64,000 bases of DNA from Lewinellaceae bacterium (GCA_016711435.1 JADJSY010000005.1:124001-188000), one strand, 5' to 3'; counted from the stretch's first letter, positions 36,820 to 46,974 are shown. The notes: a model not told the origin generated them from the sequence alone. Translations and numbers: made by a program.

Positions 36820-39434
36820 TTTCCCTTTTTCTTCTTCTCTTCCTCGTCCGGCTTGTGATTAAATATCCGCTGAAAGATATTTTTTTTGCCTTTCTCCTTA
36901 TCCTCTTCGGAGGGCGCTTCAGTTCCGTCACTTTCGCCGCCGGGCGTTTTGGTGTCCGGGCCTTTTCTGTTGGCCGCCTGAACGGAATCGCGGAATACAG
37001 AGTCCTGCATCAGCAAATTAAAGGAATCCGGATTGATACCCACCCAGGGGTAGCAACCCATATTACCGAATGCATCGGGTTTGGTGGGTACCGGGAATTT
37101 TTCGAGCACCATTCTGCCCAATTTGCGGTCGTTGGCCACTTTATGCCAGAACCAGGCAACGATGGGCAGCGCCATCGACGATCCTTGTCCCATATCCATC
37201 GACCGGAAGCGAACGGCCGGGCTTTGCGCGCCCACCCATACGCCGGTAACAAGTTGCGGATTGTAGCAAATAAACCAGCCATCCGATTGATTCTGGGTAG
37301 TACCGGTTTTACCGGCGAAATCACCCTGAATACCAAAACCCCGGCGCAGGCGGGAACCTGTGCCGTAATCTATTACATTTTGCAGCATTTTGGTCATAAT
37401 GGCAGCCTGATTGGACGTCAGCGCCTGCACATGCGGACCTAAATCCGGGTTTTCTGCCAGTTCTTTTTTGTAATCGTACAGCACTTCTCCGTTGCGGTCA
37501 ACCACTTTCAGCACGGCAACCGGTTCCGGGCGTTTGCCCTGGTTGGCAATGGTGCCGTACACCTTTATCATATCGTATAATGCAATGTCCGTAGCGCCGA
37601 GACTGATGCCGTATTCGCGGGGAAGTTTGGACGTCACGCCCATTTTGGCGGCCAGGTCGATGGTCTTTTGAATACCCACTTTTTCAATAAGTTGCGCGGC
37701 CACAACATTCACTGATTTGGTGAGCGCGCCTGCCATGGAATACCATCCGCCGTATCGCTCGTCGGAATTGTGCGGCTCCCAATCGACGATTTTTTTGATC
37801 TGGTTGGGGAAATACTGGCAGGGTTTGATGCTGTCCTGCAAAGCGGCGGCATAAACGATCGGTTTGAAGGTGGAGCCGACCTGGCGTCTGCTGAGGATAT
37901 GGTCGAATTTAAACTGTTTGAAATTAGTGCCACCCACCCAGGCCCGGATATAGCCATTGCGGTGATCCATAGCCATAAAACCGCAATTGAGCATGCAGAA
38001 ATAGTAACGCACCGAATCAATAGGCGTCATAGTGGTATCCTGCACGCCGCCGCCGTTTTTCCAGGAAAAAATGGTCATGTTGACCGGCTTCTCAAAGTTT
38101 TGCAAGGCTTCTTCCTTGCTCAAGCCGCTTTCCATATACGACTCCCAGCGATCGCTCCGGCGTATCTGGTCGTCGATCCATTTGTCGTCGCCCCAGGGTT
38201 TTTCCTTTTTATAGTTTTTCCAGTGCTGATCGAAACGTTTCTGGAGGTCCTGCATGTGTTTCTGGACGGACTCTTCGGCGTACTGCTGCATTTTGGAATG
38301 CAGGGTGGTGTATATTTTCAGTCCGTCGGTATACAAATTATAGGTGCTGCCGTCCTCTCTTGTATAGTTTTTCAGCAATTTGGGCATCACACTGGTGCGC
38401 AGGTATTCGCGGAAGTAGGTGCCGAGGCCGTCGTTGTTGCTGTCTACATTGTATCGTTTGGCGCCGACCGGTTTTTTACTCAGTTCTTCGTATTCCTGCT
38501 GCGCGAGGTCGCCGTTATTGACCATTTGCCGGAGTACAAGATTACGGCGTTTTTTGGCATTTTCCGGATTGCGAACGGGGTTGTAAAAAGTAGTTGCCTT
38601 CAGCATTCCGACCAACGTGGCGGCCTGGTCGACTGTAAGGTCTTTCGGTTTTTTATTGAAATACTGGCGGGATGCCACGCTGATACCAAAAGCATCGCCG
38701 CCGAAAGGCACCGTATTCAGATACAAGTGCAGCAATTCCTGTTTATCATATACTTTTTCCAGGCGAATTGAGGTGAAATTCTCCTTTATTTTATTGATAA
38801 TCAGACTAATGCCCGGAATATGATAATTGCGTCTCGGGTACAGGTTTTTGGCTAATTGCTGACTCAAAGTGGATCCGCCGCCCAAATTTTCCGCACCGGT
38901 AGCCATACCTTTTACCACGCGCAACCAACTCATAAAGTCGATGCCGCTGTGTTCGAGGAAACGCCGGTCTTCCGTTGCGATCAGCGCATTGATAATATAA
39001 GGCGAAACCAGATCGAGCGAAACGGCGGTGCGGTTTTCAATGAAATACTTGCCGATGAGTACGCTGTCGATCGTATAAATTTCGGTAGAATTGGCGGTTT
39101 CTACACTTTTTAACTCGGCCTGGGTTGGCAGGCGACCGAAAACGCCGAGCCATACGCCGAGCACCAGAATCAAAAGCAGGTTAAATCCCCAGAGCATAAA
39201 CGTGCCCAGCCAGCCCAGTACAAATCCTGATTTCGGGTTGTGTTGCCGAAAAGATGCCCAACGCTGTCGTACAGGTGCGGTGAACTGGCGCCAGGGTCTG
39301 GTAACCGGTGCAAAAAATGCGGCAACAGGAGCAGTTATTTGCTGCCAGGCCGCACGGACAGGCGCCGTTTTGACGGAGACCCATTCTTTCGCTGTGTGTA
39401 AGATTTGATTAAGAGACTTCAACAATTCGCTCAT
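36816..39434 (-). CDS. Class A penicillin-binding protein (PBP1A type)
   Basis: 872-aa bifunctional peptidoglycan synthase. A long cytoplasmic start precedes a membrane helix near 71-99. The glycosyltransferase has the catalytic Glu155 in ATEDRRFLEH and GGGSTLSQQLAKNLYP. The transpeptidase has Ser521 in the SxxK motif (STFK), SVN at 574-576 and KTG at 709-711 (FAGKTGTTQNQSDGWF). An unusual acidic/basic tail closes it (EAPSEEDKEKGKKNIFQRIF, HKPDEEEKKKKGN). Confidence 0.95.
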   Translation of the reverse strand: MSELLKSLNQILHTAKEWVSVKTAPVRAAWQQITAPVAAFFAPVTRPWRQFTAPVRQRWASFRQHNPKSGFVLGWLGTFMLWGFNLLLILVLGVWLGVFGRLPTQAELKSVETANSTEIYTIDSVLIGKYFIENRTAVSLDLVSPYIINALIATEDRRFLEHSGIDFMSWLRVVKGMATGAENLGGGSTLSQQLAKNLYPRRNYHIPGISLIINKIKENFTSIRLEKVYDKQELLHLYLNTVPFGGDAFGISVASRQYFNKKPKDLTVDQAATLVGMLKATTFYNPVRNPENAKKRRNLVLRQMVNNGDLAQQEYEELSKKPVGAKRYNVDSNNDGLGTYFREYLRTSVMPKLLKNYTREDGSTYNLYTDGLKIYTTLHSKMQQYAEESVQKHMQDLQKRFDQHWKNYKKEKPWGDDKWIDDQIRRSDRWESYMESGLSKEEALQNFEKPVNMTIFSWKNGGGVQDTTMTPIDSVRYYFCMLNCGFMAMDHRNGYIRAWVGGTNFKQFKFDHILSRRQVGSTFKPIVYAAALQDSIKPCQYFPNQIKKIVDWEPHNSDERYGGWYSMAGALTKSVNVVAAQLIEKVGIQKTIDLAAKMGVTSKLPREYGISLGATDIALYDMIKVYGTIANQGKRPEPVAVLKVVDRNGEVLYDYKKELAENPDLGPHVQALTSNQAAIMTKMLQNVIDYGTGSRLRRGFGIQGDFAGKTGTTQNQSDGWFICYNPQLVTGVWVGAQSPAVRFRSMDMGQGSSMALPIVAWFWHKVANDRKLGRMVLEKFPVPTKPDAFGNMGCYPWVGINPDSFNLLMQDSVFRDSVQAANRKGPDTKTPGGESDGTEAPSEEDKEKGKKNIFQRIFNHKPDEEEKKKKGN

Positions 39435-39510
39435 AGAACTTTTTCAAAATCAAAAAAGGTGCGCGAAGGTAGGAAAAAATGGTCGAGGGCAGGCAGTAAA
39501 AACGAATATT

Positions 39511-39597
39511 TAAGTAAAAGTGCAAAATGGCAAGAGGCAAAAAGCAATGTAAATCAATGGGTTACATTGCCCTTTGCCATTTTGCCTTTTTACTTAA
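39511..39597. repeat. Intergenic hairpin (GGCAAAAAGCAA type)
   Basis: TAAGTAAAAGTGCAAAATGG then CAATGTAA pairs with TTACATTGCCCTTTGCCATT then TTTTACTTA. The loop has TCAATGGGTTACA (39554-39566), whose complement recurs at 45235-45247. Confidence 0.92.
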
Positions 39598-39611
39598 GAT
39601 TGCATTTGAGA

Positions 39612-40832
39612 TCAGGCGTAATGACCGCGCCGCTCCAGCAACCAGAATCCGGCCCAGACAAGCGCTGCCAATGCCGCTGCCAGCGACCACAATGCCGTAT
39701 AACCCCAGGCTGCTATGATCTGGGTTCCGAGCAAGGGCGCCAGGATGTTCGAGCAGGAATAAGCCATCGTATAAATACCCATGTATTGCCCCAACTGGCC
39801 TTCCGGCGAGCGCCCCATCACATAATTGCTGCTGAACGGCATCACGAATATTTCACCTAAAGAAATAAAAATCATGTAGGCAATTGCAGCCGCCACAGCC
39901 GCCCCCGGAGCAATAAACGACAAATGGGCCAATACGTACATGACCAGACCCAGGCGGATGTACACAATCGGCGACCTACGGCCTTCAATCCGGTAAATAA
40001 GCGGCATCTCCACCACAAAAACGAACAAACCGTTGAGCGCCATCATCAATCCGATCTGCGCTTCCGTCCAGTGGTACCCTTCCTTAAAAAAGACGGGAAC
40101 GGTCCACATAATTTGCATAAAAACAACGGCATTCAACATGGTCAATATGATAAACCACATGAATGACCTGTCGCGAAACGGCGAGACCCGCGCAGGTTGG
40201 CGCACTTGATCTGCTGCGTTTTCCTCCTTTTTTTCCGGCACAGGTTTTTTCAATGCGGGCAACCTGTGCAGCATCAGCGCAGCGCCCACGCAGGTGAGGC
40301 CGTCTACCCAGAACAACCAGCCCCAGCCAAGGGTAGCCAGCAAACCACCTAATGCAGGTGCAACGGTCCAGCCCATATTGGCAGACATCCGGTAGAGCGA
40401 GATGGAGCGGGTACGGTTTTCCGGGGTAGTGTTCTGGCTGATGGCTACGGAGTTGGCCGGCCTGAATATTTCGGAAGCGACACTCATGGCAAAAACGGCG
40501 GCGCACATGGGCCAAAACCCACGCACTTGCAGCAGGAGAATCAGGATCAGTCCATTGAGAATCAGGCTCCAGAACATGACAGGGCGAAAACCGGCCTTGT
40601 CTGTCAGCCGACCGCCGATGTAAGCGCCCGCCATGGCGCCGGCGCCAAAAAAGCCCATGATATAACCCGCCTGCGCAATACTGAAATGTAATTGCTGGGT
40701 GAGGTACAACGTAATAAATGAAATCACCATGGCGCCACAGCGATTGATCAGGGTGACCAATGCCAGGAACCAGATCGTGGGAGGTATTCCCCTGTACGAA
40801 TTGAGCCAGTTGTTGTATAAGTTCAGCAGCAT
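39612..40832 (-). CDS. Major facilitator superfamily transporter
   Basis: 406-aa permease with 12 predicted membrane helices. Motif A-like GAYIGGRLTDKAGFRPVMF between helices 2 and 3 is clear, and NRTRSISLYRMSANMGWTVAPALGG is typical of drug-resistance-type members. Substrate unknown; no paired regulator. Confidence 0.9.
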   Translation of the reverse strand: MLLNLYNNWLNSYRGIPPTIWFLALVTLINRCGAMVISFITLYLTQQLHFSIAQAGYIMGFFGAGAMAGAYIGGRLTDKAGFRPVMFWSLILNGLILILLLQVRGFWPMCAAVFAMSVASEIFRPANSVAISQNTTPENRTRSISLYRMSANMGWTVAPALGGLLATLGWGWLFWVDGLTCVGAALMLHRLPALKKPVPEKKEENAADQVRQPARVSPFRDRSFMWFIILTMLNAVVFMQIMWTVPVFFKEGYHWTEAQIGLMMALNGLFVFVVEMPLIYRIEGRRSPIVYIRLGLVMYVLAHLSFIAPGAAVAAAIAYMIFISLGEIFVMPFSSNYVMGRSPEGQLGQYMGIYTMAYSCSNILAPLLGTQIIAAWGYTALWSLAAALAALVWAGFWLLERRGHYA

Positions 40833-40968
40833 AAAAAGGAGTTGTTCTTTTCCTGAAACTGATAAGGTAGGCCGAAAGGTTTCGCAGATAAAAAAAATTT
40901 AGAGAAAAAAGAGGAGTGCGCACGTGAAGGGCAAGGGTAGCACGGTCTTCTGGCCGTCTGGACAAGAG

Positions 40969-41131
40969 GTTGTGTCAAAAGTCGTATTCTATTAAAGCCA
41001 AGGTTCTATTGTAAAATTTAATTTCGCGTTACCTCCAACTTCCCGAAAGTTTTAAACTTTCGGGAAGTTTCGAACCGAAAAAATCAAGTATAATTTGGCG
41101 TCTTATTCCACTTCGCCCCTTTTGACACAAC
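40969..41131. repeat. Intergenic hairpin with inner palindrome
   Basis: GTTGTGTCAAAAGTCG on the left mirrors CCCCTTTTGACACAAC on the right. An inner perfect hairpin at 41037-41069 has AACTTCCCGAAAGTTT and its complement. No gene is seen in 40833-41310. 41132-41297 is otherwise featureless apart from a promoter-like site. Confidence 0.85.
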
Positions 41132-41297
41132 TCCGTGCCACCAAAAAAAACGCCGACTGCGGAAAACCACAATCAGCGTTGTTCATACAATAGAATGGAT
41201 TGCAAAACTGGTTAATTGCTACCGGGTCGTTCACAATACCGCCGGCTTAGCAGCCGCTAAAGTCGAAACTTTGGCGGAGTACACAAATTTTTTTTTC

Positions 41298-41305
41298 TAC
41301 TTTCG
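41298..41305 (+). promoter_or_regulatory. Possible -7 element just before the GNAT start
   Basis: TACTTTCG, one mismatch to TAnnTTTG, stands 5 bases before the ATG at 41311. If used, transcription would start at or within the first codons, so the mRNA would be nearly leaderless. Confidence 0.4.
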
Positions 41306-41310
41306 CCCGA

Positions 41311-41832
41311 ATGTTTGAAACAGATCGACTTTTTCTCGTCCTGGCCCAGGTCCCGATGCTGGACGCTATCGTCCGGGAAGACTGGCCGGAACTCTCCCGC
41401 CTCCTGGGGGGCGTTGATTTTGCGGACAACTGGTACCACTTCCCCGAAGTGTTTGCCTGGATGCACGATTACCTCTCCGAAAACCCCGAAGAGGGCATGT
41501 GGTGGACCTACCTGATCGTCCACAAACAGGATGTCCGGCTCATCGGTACCTGCGGCTACAAAGGCGCCCCTTCCATCGACGGCGAAGTGGAAATCGGTTA
41601 TGAAATTGCCGATGCCTACCAAAACCGCGGATTAGCCACCGAAGCGGCGCGTGCATTGAGCCAATTCGCTTTTGCCCAGTCCGGTGTGAAGAAAGTCATC
41701 GCCCAAACCTTGGCCGAAGAAAATGCTTCCGTACATGTGCTGCGCAAACTGGGTTTTCAGTTTGTCTGTGCCAAAGTAGATATTGAAGACGGGGAGATTT
41801 GGGAATGGAGGAAAGATAGAAGTGAGAAGTGA
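41311..41832 (+). CDS. GNAT-family N-acetyltransferase
   Basis: 173-aa acetyl-CoA-dependent acetyltransferase of the RimJ/RimL branch. The acetyl-CoA-binding region is GYEIADAYQNRGLATEAARA, and VLRKLGFQFVCAKVDIEDGE is the usual late strand. Acceptor unknown. The last codons (RSEK, then TGA) are made by the following repeat. Confidence 0.9.
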   Translation: MFETDRLFLVLAQVPMLDAIVREDWPELSRLLGGVDFADNWYHFPEVFAWMHDYLSENPEEGMWWTYLIVHKQDVRLIGTCGYKGAPSIDGEVEIGYEIADAYQNRGLATEAARALSQFAFAQSGVKKVIAQTLAEENASVHVLRKLGFQFVCAKVDIEDGEIWEWRKDRSEK

Positions 41833-41935
41833 GAGGTGAGAGGTGAGATGCGTAGAGTGTACCGCTCCGATTAAACAATGTTGATTCGGAGCGGTACACT
41901 CTACGCATCTCACTTACTTCTCACTTCTCACTTCT
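41819..41935. repeat. Intergenic hairpin (GTGAGAAGTGAGAGGTGAG type)
   Basis: GAGATGCGTAGAGTGTACCG then CTCCGA pairs exactly over 26 bases with TCGGAGCGGTACACTCTACG then CATCTC. Outer parts are GTGAGAAGTGAG words. It lies between convergent ends (GNAT and proS) and abuts both. Confidence 0.95.
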
Positions 41936-41940
41936 GTTTT

Positions 41941-43406
41941 TCAGTACGCTTTCGCGAACAGCACCCTCCGTCGGCTCGGCTTCCCTGTCAGGATGCATGC
42001 GCCGTTTTCTTCCGGCGAATCGAGCGGAATACAGCGAATGGTGGCTTTTGTTTTTTCCTTGATTTCCAGTTCTGTTTCCGTTGTGCCATCCCAATGAGCA
42101 AAAGCAAAACCGCCTTTGTTTTCCAGCACATCCGTCAATTCGTCCCAGGTATCCACCTTCGTAATATGTTCGTCGCGGTACGTTTTGGCGCGGTTGAACA
42201 GGTTTTGCTGGATTTCATCGAGCAGGTCTGATACGTAACGGCGATGGTATCGAGCGGCACATTGGTTTTTTCCTTGGTATCGCGGCGGGCCACTTCCACC
42301 TGGCCGGCGGCGAGGTCGCGCATGCCAAGCCCGAGGCGAACCGGAATACCGATCATTTCGTATTCTGCAAATTTGAATCCGGGGCGGTTCTGGTCGTCGT
42401 TGTCAATTTTCACCCGGACGCCTTTGGCGCGCAGTTCGGCAGCAATTTTATCGGCGGCTTCGGTCAGTTCGGGCGATGGTTTCGGAATTGGAATGATCAC
42501 CACCTGCACCTGCGCCAGTTTGGGCGGAAGTATCAGGCCGTCGTCGTCGGAGTGCGTCATAATAAGACCGCCGATCAGGCGCGTAGAGGCGCCCCAGGAG
42601 GTGGCCCACACGAATTCCTGCTGGTTTTCCTTGTTCAGAAACTGCACATCAAATGCTTTGGCGAAGTTTTGTCCCAGGAAGTGGGAGGTGCCTGCCTGAA
42701 GCGCTTTGCCATCCTGCATGAGCGCCTCGATACAGTAGGTTTCCACGGCGCCCGCAAAACGTTCGTTGGCCGTTTTCAGACCTTTAATCACAGGCATGGC
42801 CATCCACTCTTCTGCAAACTGCGCGTATACATCGAGCATCTGCTCGGTTTCGGCAATGGCTTCTTCGGCGGAAGCATGCGCCGTATGGCCTTCCTGCCAC
42901 AGAAATTCCGTGGTGCGCAGAAACGGGCGCGTACGCATTTCCCAACGCACCACATTGGCCCACTGGTTGATGAGGATCGGCAGGTCGCGGTAGCTTTGAA
43001 TCCAGTCGCGGTACGTATTCCAGATAATGGTTTCGGAAGTGGGGCGTACGATCAGTTCTTCTTCCAGTTTAGCATCCGGGTCTACGATGATACCGCCGCC
43101 ATTCGGGTCGTTTTTGAGTCGGTAATGTGTCACGACGGCGCATTCTTTGGCAAAACCTTCCACGTGTGCGGCTTCTTTGCTCAAAAAACTTTTGGGAATA
43201 AACAAAGGGAAATAGGCATTGACGTGGCCGGTTTCTTTGAACATAGCATCCAGTGCATCGCGCATACGCTCCCAAATACCGAAACCATGCGGCTTGATAA
43301 CCATACAGCCGCGTACAGGCGAGTTGTCGGCCAGGCGTGCTTTCTGCACAATATCGAGGTACCACTGCGAATAATCTTCCGAACGGGGTGTAATTTCTTT
43401 TGCCAT
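41941..43406 (-). CDS. proS: Prolyl-tRNA synthetase, archaeal/eukaryal type, frameshifted
   Basis: Charges tRNA-Pro. Class II motifs are clear: RPTSETIIWNTYRDW, then RWEMRTRPFLRTTEFLWQEG and HTAHAS, with an anticodon-binding domain from about residue 280. The frame is lost near 42233 after DTIAVT; the rest (VSDLLDEIQQNLFNRAKTYR to the terminal FAKAY) is one base out, as if one base is missing. The joined length (about 488) and the FAKAY end are typical of the short archaeal-type enzyme. The gene is essential, which favours a sequencing error. Confidence 0.93.
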
Positions 43407-43769
43407 TATTTATTTGTAGTTTTGAGCATCGTTTGGAACAAGCGCGATGAAAAGGCTATTCCTGACAATTTTACGGATAGGTTTGGTTAAATACCGGTTA
43501 ATGTTTCAACTGAATGTTACTTATGAAGGTTTCATTGATCTAATGAATAATGAAAGTTTTGAATGAAAAAAGTTTGCATAAACGCCCAAAATTCGAGAAC
43601 GCTTTATAATTTTAACAAAAGTGTCCATGAAAATTGTCGTATTAAGCCAACTTTAACCACAACTCATTCAGCATTTAAAGCCACATTAACCAAAAAAAGT
43701 GCGCAAAGGTAATATTTTTGACCCTGTAAACTTGCGTACCGGAACACTCGCAAAAAAACATTCTACACC
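43407..43769. other. Divergent promoter region between proS and the Tyr/Arg-rich protein gene
   Basis: TACCTTTG on the minus strand (plus 43704-43711) and TATTTTTG on the plus strand (43713-43720) nearly abut and could be back-to-back -7 elements, for proS and for 43770 respectively. Neither has a good -33 TTTG. The rest is AT-rich with no hairpin element. Confidence 0.4.
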
Positions 43770-45095
43770 ATGAAAGAAAAAAATAAGTCTCTGTTTTGGA
43801 TTTTCCTCGCCTTTTGCACTTTTGGGCTGTATGCTCCTGCAATTGCACAGGATGATCTGTACTATGACCCGGCCACAGACGCGCCTGCACCAACTGTTAG
43901 AACAAACAACAACAGCGACGATTCTGAGTACCGGGAACCAAGTAACATCACGCGTCGCTATGACAATGATGATGAATATTACAATGAAGACGACGATTAT
44001 GCGTATCAGTATTCTTCGCGTATCCGACGTTTTCACCGCCCTGCAAGGGTGATCGATTATTACGATCCCTTCTTTGTGGACCTGTACTACTACGATCCTT
44101 TCTTTATGCCGGGTAACAGCATTTATACCTACGGGTACAATGACTACTGGACCTGGAGGCAATGGCGCAGGGCACAGCGCTGGAACAGCTGGTACTCCTG
44201 GGGTGTCGGCCCGGTTTGGAGTTCCTGGGGCTGGAACAGCTGCTACAGCGGTTTCAATGCCTGGAATAACCCATGGGCTATGAACAATTATTATTACGAT
44301 CCATACTGGACGATGAACGGTTTTAACCCGTACTACGGCAATAACAACTGGGCAAATAACAATTATTACTACAGTAATACCGGTAATTCCAGCGGATACC
44401 AGCCCAAAACGTACACCGGCGTCCGTCGCCACGGTTCAACAGTGAATACCGGCTATGCCCGTATCGCAGAAAGCAATGGTGCGCTGGGCCGCCTGGCTGC
44501 AAAAACAGATGGACCTGTATTGGAAAACCGGGGCACCCGCGGTGCACCCAAAAATATGGAGCCGACCAGACCAACTGCTCCTCCGACAGACCGCACCCGG
44601 GCTTCGGAAGACTATGGCCGCCGGGCTGATGACAAAACAAACGCTCCAACGACCAGGGATGGCCGTAATATGGATCAACCGGAAAGCACACGGCCTACCC
44701 GCGAGACTGCGCCGCGCCGTAGCGAAGCGGAAACAACCCGCCCAACCAGAACGGAAACACCCGCACGTCGCAATGAGGCAGAGACAAGGCCTTCCCGCAC
44801 TGAAACGCCTACGCGTCGCAGCGAGCCTGAAACCCGTCCTTCGCGTACCGAAGAGCGTCCGCGCACCTATGATCGTCCATCCAGAACGGAAGAACGTTCA
44901 CGCAGCAACGATACGCCTGCCAGAACGCAGGAAAGCCGCCCGAGTCGCAATGATAGTGGCAGCAGCCCGCGCACATTTGATAGCGGCAGCAGCCGTTCCA
45001 GCAGTCCCTCTTCCTCTGGCAACAGTGGCAGTAGCAGCGGCGGCAGCCGGAGTTCCGGCGGCAGCAGCGGTGGCGGCAGCCGGGGTCGCAACTAA
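43770..45095 (+). CDS. Secreted Tyr/Trp-rich protein with Arg/Ser-rich low-complexity tail
   Basis: Unrecognised 441-aa protein. Signal peptide to about residue 27 (LFWIFLAFCTFGLYAPAIAQ). Residues 28-90 are acidic with many Asp/Tyr. Residues 95-190 are rich in Tyr, Trp, Asn and Gly (YYDPFFVDLYYYDPFFMPGN, WRQWRRAQRWNSWYSWG). From about 260 the tail has tandem TRPTRTETPARRNEAE-type repeats, then Ser/Gly-rich (SSSPSSSGNSGSSSGGS). It lies upstream of an OmpP1/FadL gene on the same strand, an arrangement I recall with proS in other Bacteroidota. A periplasmic or surface structural role is a guess. Confidence 0.7.
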   Translation: MKEKNKSLFWIFLAFCTFGLYAPAIAQDDLYYDPATDAPAPTVRTNNNSDDSEYREPSNITRRYDNDDEYYNEDDDYAYQYSSRIRRFHRPARVIDYYDPFFVDLYYYDPFFMPGNSIYTYGYNDYWTWRQWRRAQRWNSWYSWGVGPVWSSWGWNSCYSGFNAWNNPWAMNNYYYDPYWTMNGFNPYYGNNNWANNNYYYSNTGNSSGYQPKTYTGVRRHGSTVNTGYARIAESNGALGRLAAKTDGPVLENRGTRGAPKNMEPTRPTAPPTDRTRASEDYGRRADDKTNAPTTRDGRNMDQPESTRPTRETAPRRSEAETTRPTRTETPARRNEAETRPSRTETPTRRSEPETRPSRTEERPRTYDRPSRTEERSRSNDTPARTQESRPSRNDSGSSPRTFDSGSSRSSSPSSSGNSGSSSGGSRSSGGSSGGGSRGRN

Positions 45096-45187
45096 ACGGC
45101 GAACAAACTGGAATATATAAACGCACTCGTTAAAAGATGGGTGGGGAGTGGTCTTGTCGCCTTTTCCACCCATTTTTTATGCCCAAT

Positions 45188-45301
45188 TGCCAAAAAGCAA
45201 AAGGCAAAGGACAAAAGGCAAACACAAAATCTTCTGTAACCCATTGACTAACATTGCCTTTTGCCCTTTGCTTTTTGCCTTTTGTTTTTTGCCCTTTGCT
45301 A
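45188..45301. repeat. Intergenic hairpin (GGCAAAAAGCAAAAGG type)
   Basis: TGCCAAAAAGCAAAAGGCAA then AGGACAAAAGGCAA on the left mirrors TTGCCTTTTGCCCTTTGC then TTTTTGCCTTTTG on the right. The loop TGTAACCCATTGA (45235-45247) is the complement of the loop at 39554. Confidence 0.9.
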
Positions 45302-45335
45302 CACCTCTTTTTTTCTTGTTCAATATAACTTACAG

Positions 45336-46823
45336 ATGAAACGATATTTTTTGCCCGTATTGATCCTGTTTTTATCGGCCTCCGCTTATAGCCAGACGGT
45401 GTCCGACGTCCTGCGATACTCTTATCTGCAGCCGGGCGGCTCTGCCCGTTATCTCGGCGCAGGCGGCGCTTTTGGCGCATTGGGCGCCGAGTTTGGCGCT
45501 ATCAGCCAGAACCCTGCCGGCTTAGCCATGTTTCGCACCAACGAGCTGGTCGTCACGCCTTCCCTCCGGTTTTCCCGTTCTGAAACAACCCTGGCGGGCG
45601 GTAACAATGTTGGTTTTGAAGACGATAAAAGCGCTTTCGGTTTTGACAATTTCGGCATGGTATTCAACACAACGCCGAATAACAGCCCCTGGAAAACGTT
45701 CAACGTGGCGATCGGCCTGAACCGGCAGAACAACTACCACCAGTCCATTTTTTACGAGGGTCAGGCAGAAGGCTCCATTATGAACGGCTTTTTCGCGGAT
45801 GCACAGGCTGTATTTAACAGTGGCGGCAACGAGGCTGACCTATATCCTTTCGGCTCGGGATTAGCCTGGAATACGAATGCGATTTATGAGCAGAACGGCG
45901 TGTTGGATTACGACTTTTCCGCTACGCCCAATGCGCTCCTCGATCGTTCGCAGACGCTTACTACCTATGGCCGAATGAATGAAATGATCCTGTCTTTTGC
46001 CGGGAATTACGATGAAAAACTGATGGTGGGCGCTACGGTCGGCGTGCCTTTTATCAATTATCGCATCGAAGGAGAATATAATGAAAGTGACCCCGGCGGC
46101 GGCCTGGATGGCAATGCACAGTATTTTGACAACCTGACGTACACGGAATACCTGCGCACGGAAGGTATCGGCGTCAACCTGAAACTCGGCGTTACTTATA
46201 AAATTTCACAAGCCCTGCGTATCGGCGGCGCATTCCACACCCCGACTGCGATACGGCTCACCGATACGTACAGCAATACCTTTGCCTATACCTACGAAGA
46301 CGGCAACGGCCTTTACAGCAGCCCGGTCGAAAACTCTCCCGAAGGCACCACCGACTACCGGTTGCGCACGCCTTGGCGGGCCATTGGCAGCGTAGGGGTG
46401 ATCGTGAAAAAATACGGCTTCCTCAGCGCCGATGTGGAATGGGTAGATTACGGCGCAAACCGTTATAACCTGAATGCACAGGTGCCCAGCACGGAAAACG
46501 AGCGCATCGAACGCGAACTGAACCGCGACATACAACAGGCTTATCAGCAGGCGATGAATGTTCGACTGGGCGGCGAATTAGTGCTCGATAAGTTCAGGTT
46601 GCGCGCAGGCGTCAACCTGAATGGCAAGCCGGAAAATGGCAAAGATGGATTCAATACGGCATTCTCCATGGGAGCAGGCGTACGCAGCACCTCCTTCTAC
46701 CTCGATCTCGGTTACCGCCGCGGTACGGGCATAGGTTCGGTAGCGCCTTACGCAGGCGCGCCGGTCGCAACTACTGATATTGTGTCGAGCGACGTGCTGA
46801 TGACGCTGGGATTTAAGTTCTGA
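45336..46823 (+). CDS. OmpP1/FadL-family outer-membrane porin
   Basis: 495-aa beta-barrel for uptake of hydrophobic compounds. I use ATG at 45336 (MKRYFLPVLILFLSASAYSQ, a signal peptide); the upstream extension is repeat DNA. Family marks are GSARYLGAGGAFGALGAEFG and AISQNPAGLAMFR near the N-terminus and a terminal Phe (MTLGFKF). Many Bacteroidota have this gene close to proS. Confidence 0.88.
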   Translation: MKRYFLPVLILFLSASAYSQTVSDVLRYSYLQPGGSARYLGAGGAFGALGAEFGAISQNPAGLAMFRTNELVVTPSLRFSRSETTLAGGNNVGFEDDKSAFGFDNFGMVFNTTPNNSPWKTFNVAIGLNRQNNYHQSIFYEGQAEGSIMNGFFADAQAVFNSGGNEADLYPFGSGLAWNTNAIYEQNGVLDYDFSATPNALLDRSQTLTTYGRMNEMILSFAGNYDEKLMVGATVGVPFINYRIEGEYNESDPGGGLDGNAQYFDNLTYTEYLRTEGIGVNLKLGVTYKISQALRIGGAFHTPTAIRLTDTYSNTFAYTYEDGNGLYSSPVENSPEGTTDYRLRTPWRAIGSVGVIVKKYGFLSADVEWVDYGANRYNLNAQVPSTENERIERELNRDIQQAYQQAMNVRLGGELVLDKFRLRAGVNLNGKPENGKDGFNTAFSMGAGVRSTSFYLDLGYRRGTGIGSVAPYAGAPVATTDIVSSDVLMTLGFKF

Positions 46824-46939
46824 GTTAGTTATCCGTTATTAATGCGAATCATGGGTTAAAACTGGGCGTTTTCCGACAAGTTTTGACTGCTCCGCAGTCT
46901 TTTTAACCCATGATTCGCATTATTAGTTATTGGTTATCT
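46824..46939. repeat. Intergenic hairpin (GTTAGTTATCCGTTATT type)
   Basis: GTTAGTTATCCGTTATTAAT then GCGAATCATGGGTTAAAA pairs with TTTAACCCATGATTCGCATT then ATTAGTTATT. The inner 18 bp are exact. Directly beside it GTTGATAATCAAG follows at 46942. Confidence 0.9.
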
Positions 46940-46974
46940 GTGTTGATAATCAAGCAAAGAGCATAACATGAGTT

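Noticed and set aside
37770..38771. 333-codon open frame antisense to PBP1A
   Set aside because: Complete overlap with a gene whose catalytic motifs are all present; no start signal or domain.
42552..43490. 312-codon open frame antisense to proS
   Set aside because: Shadow of the proS codons; no recognisable protein features.
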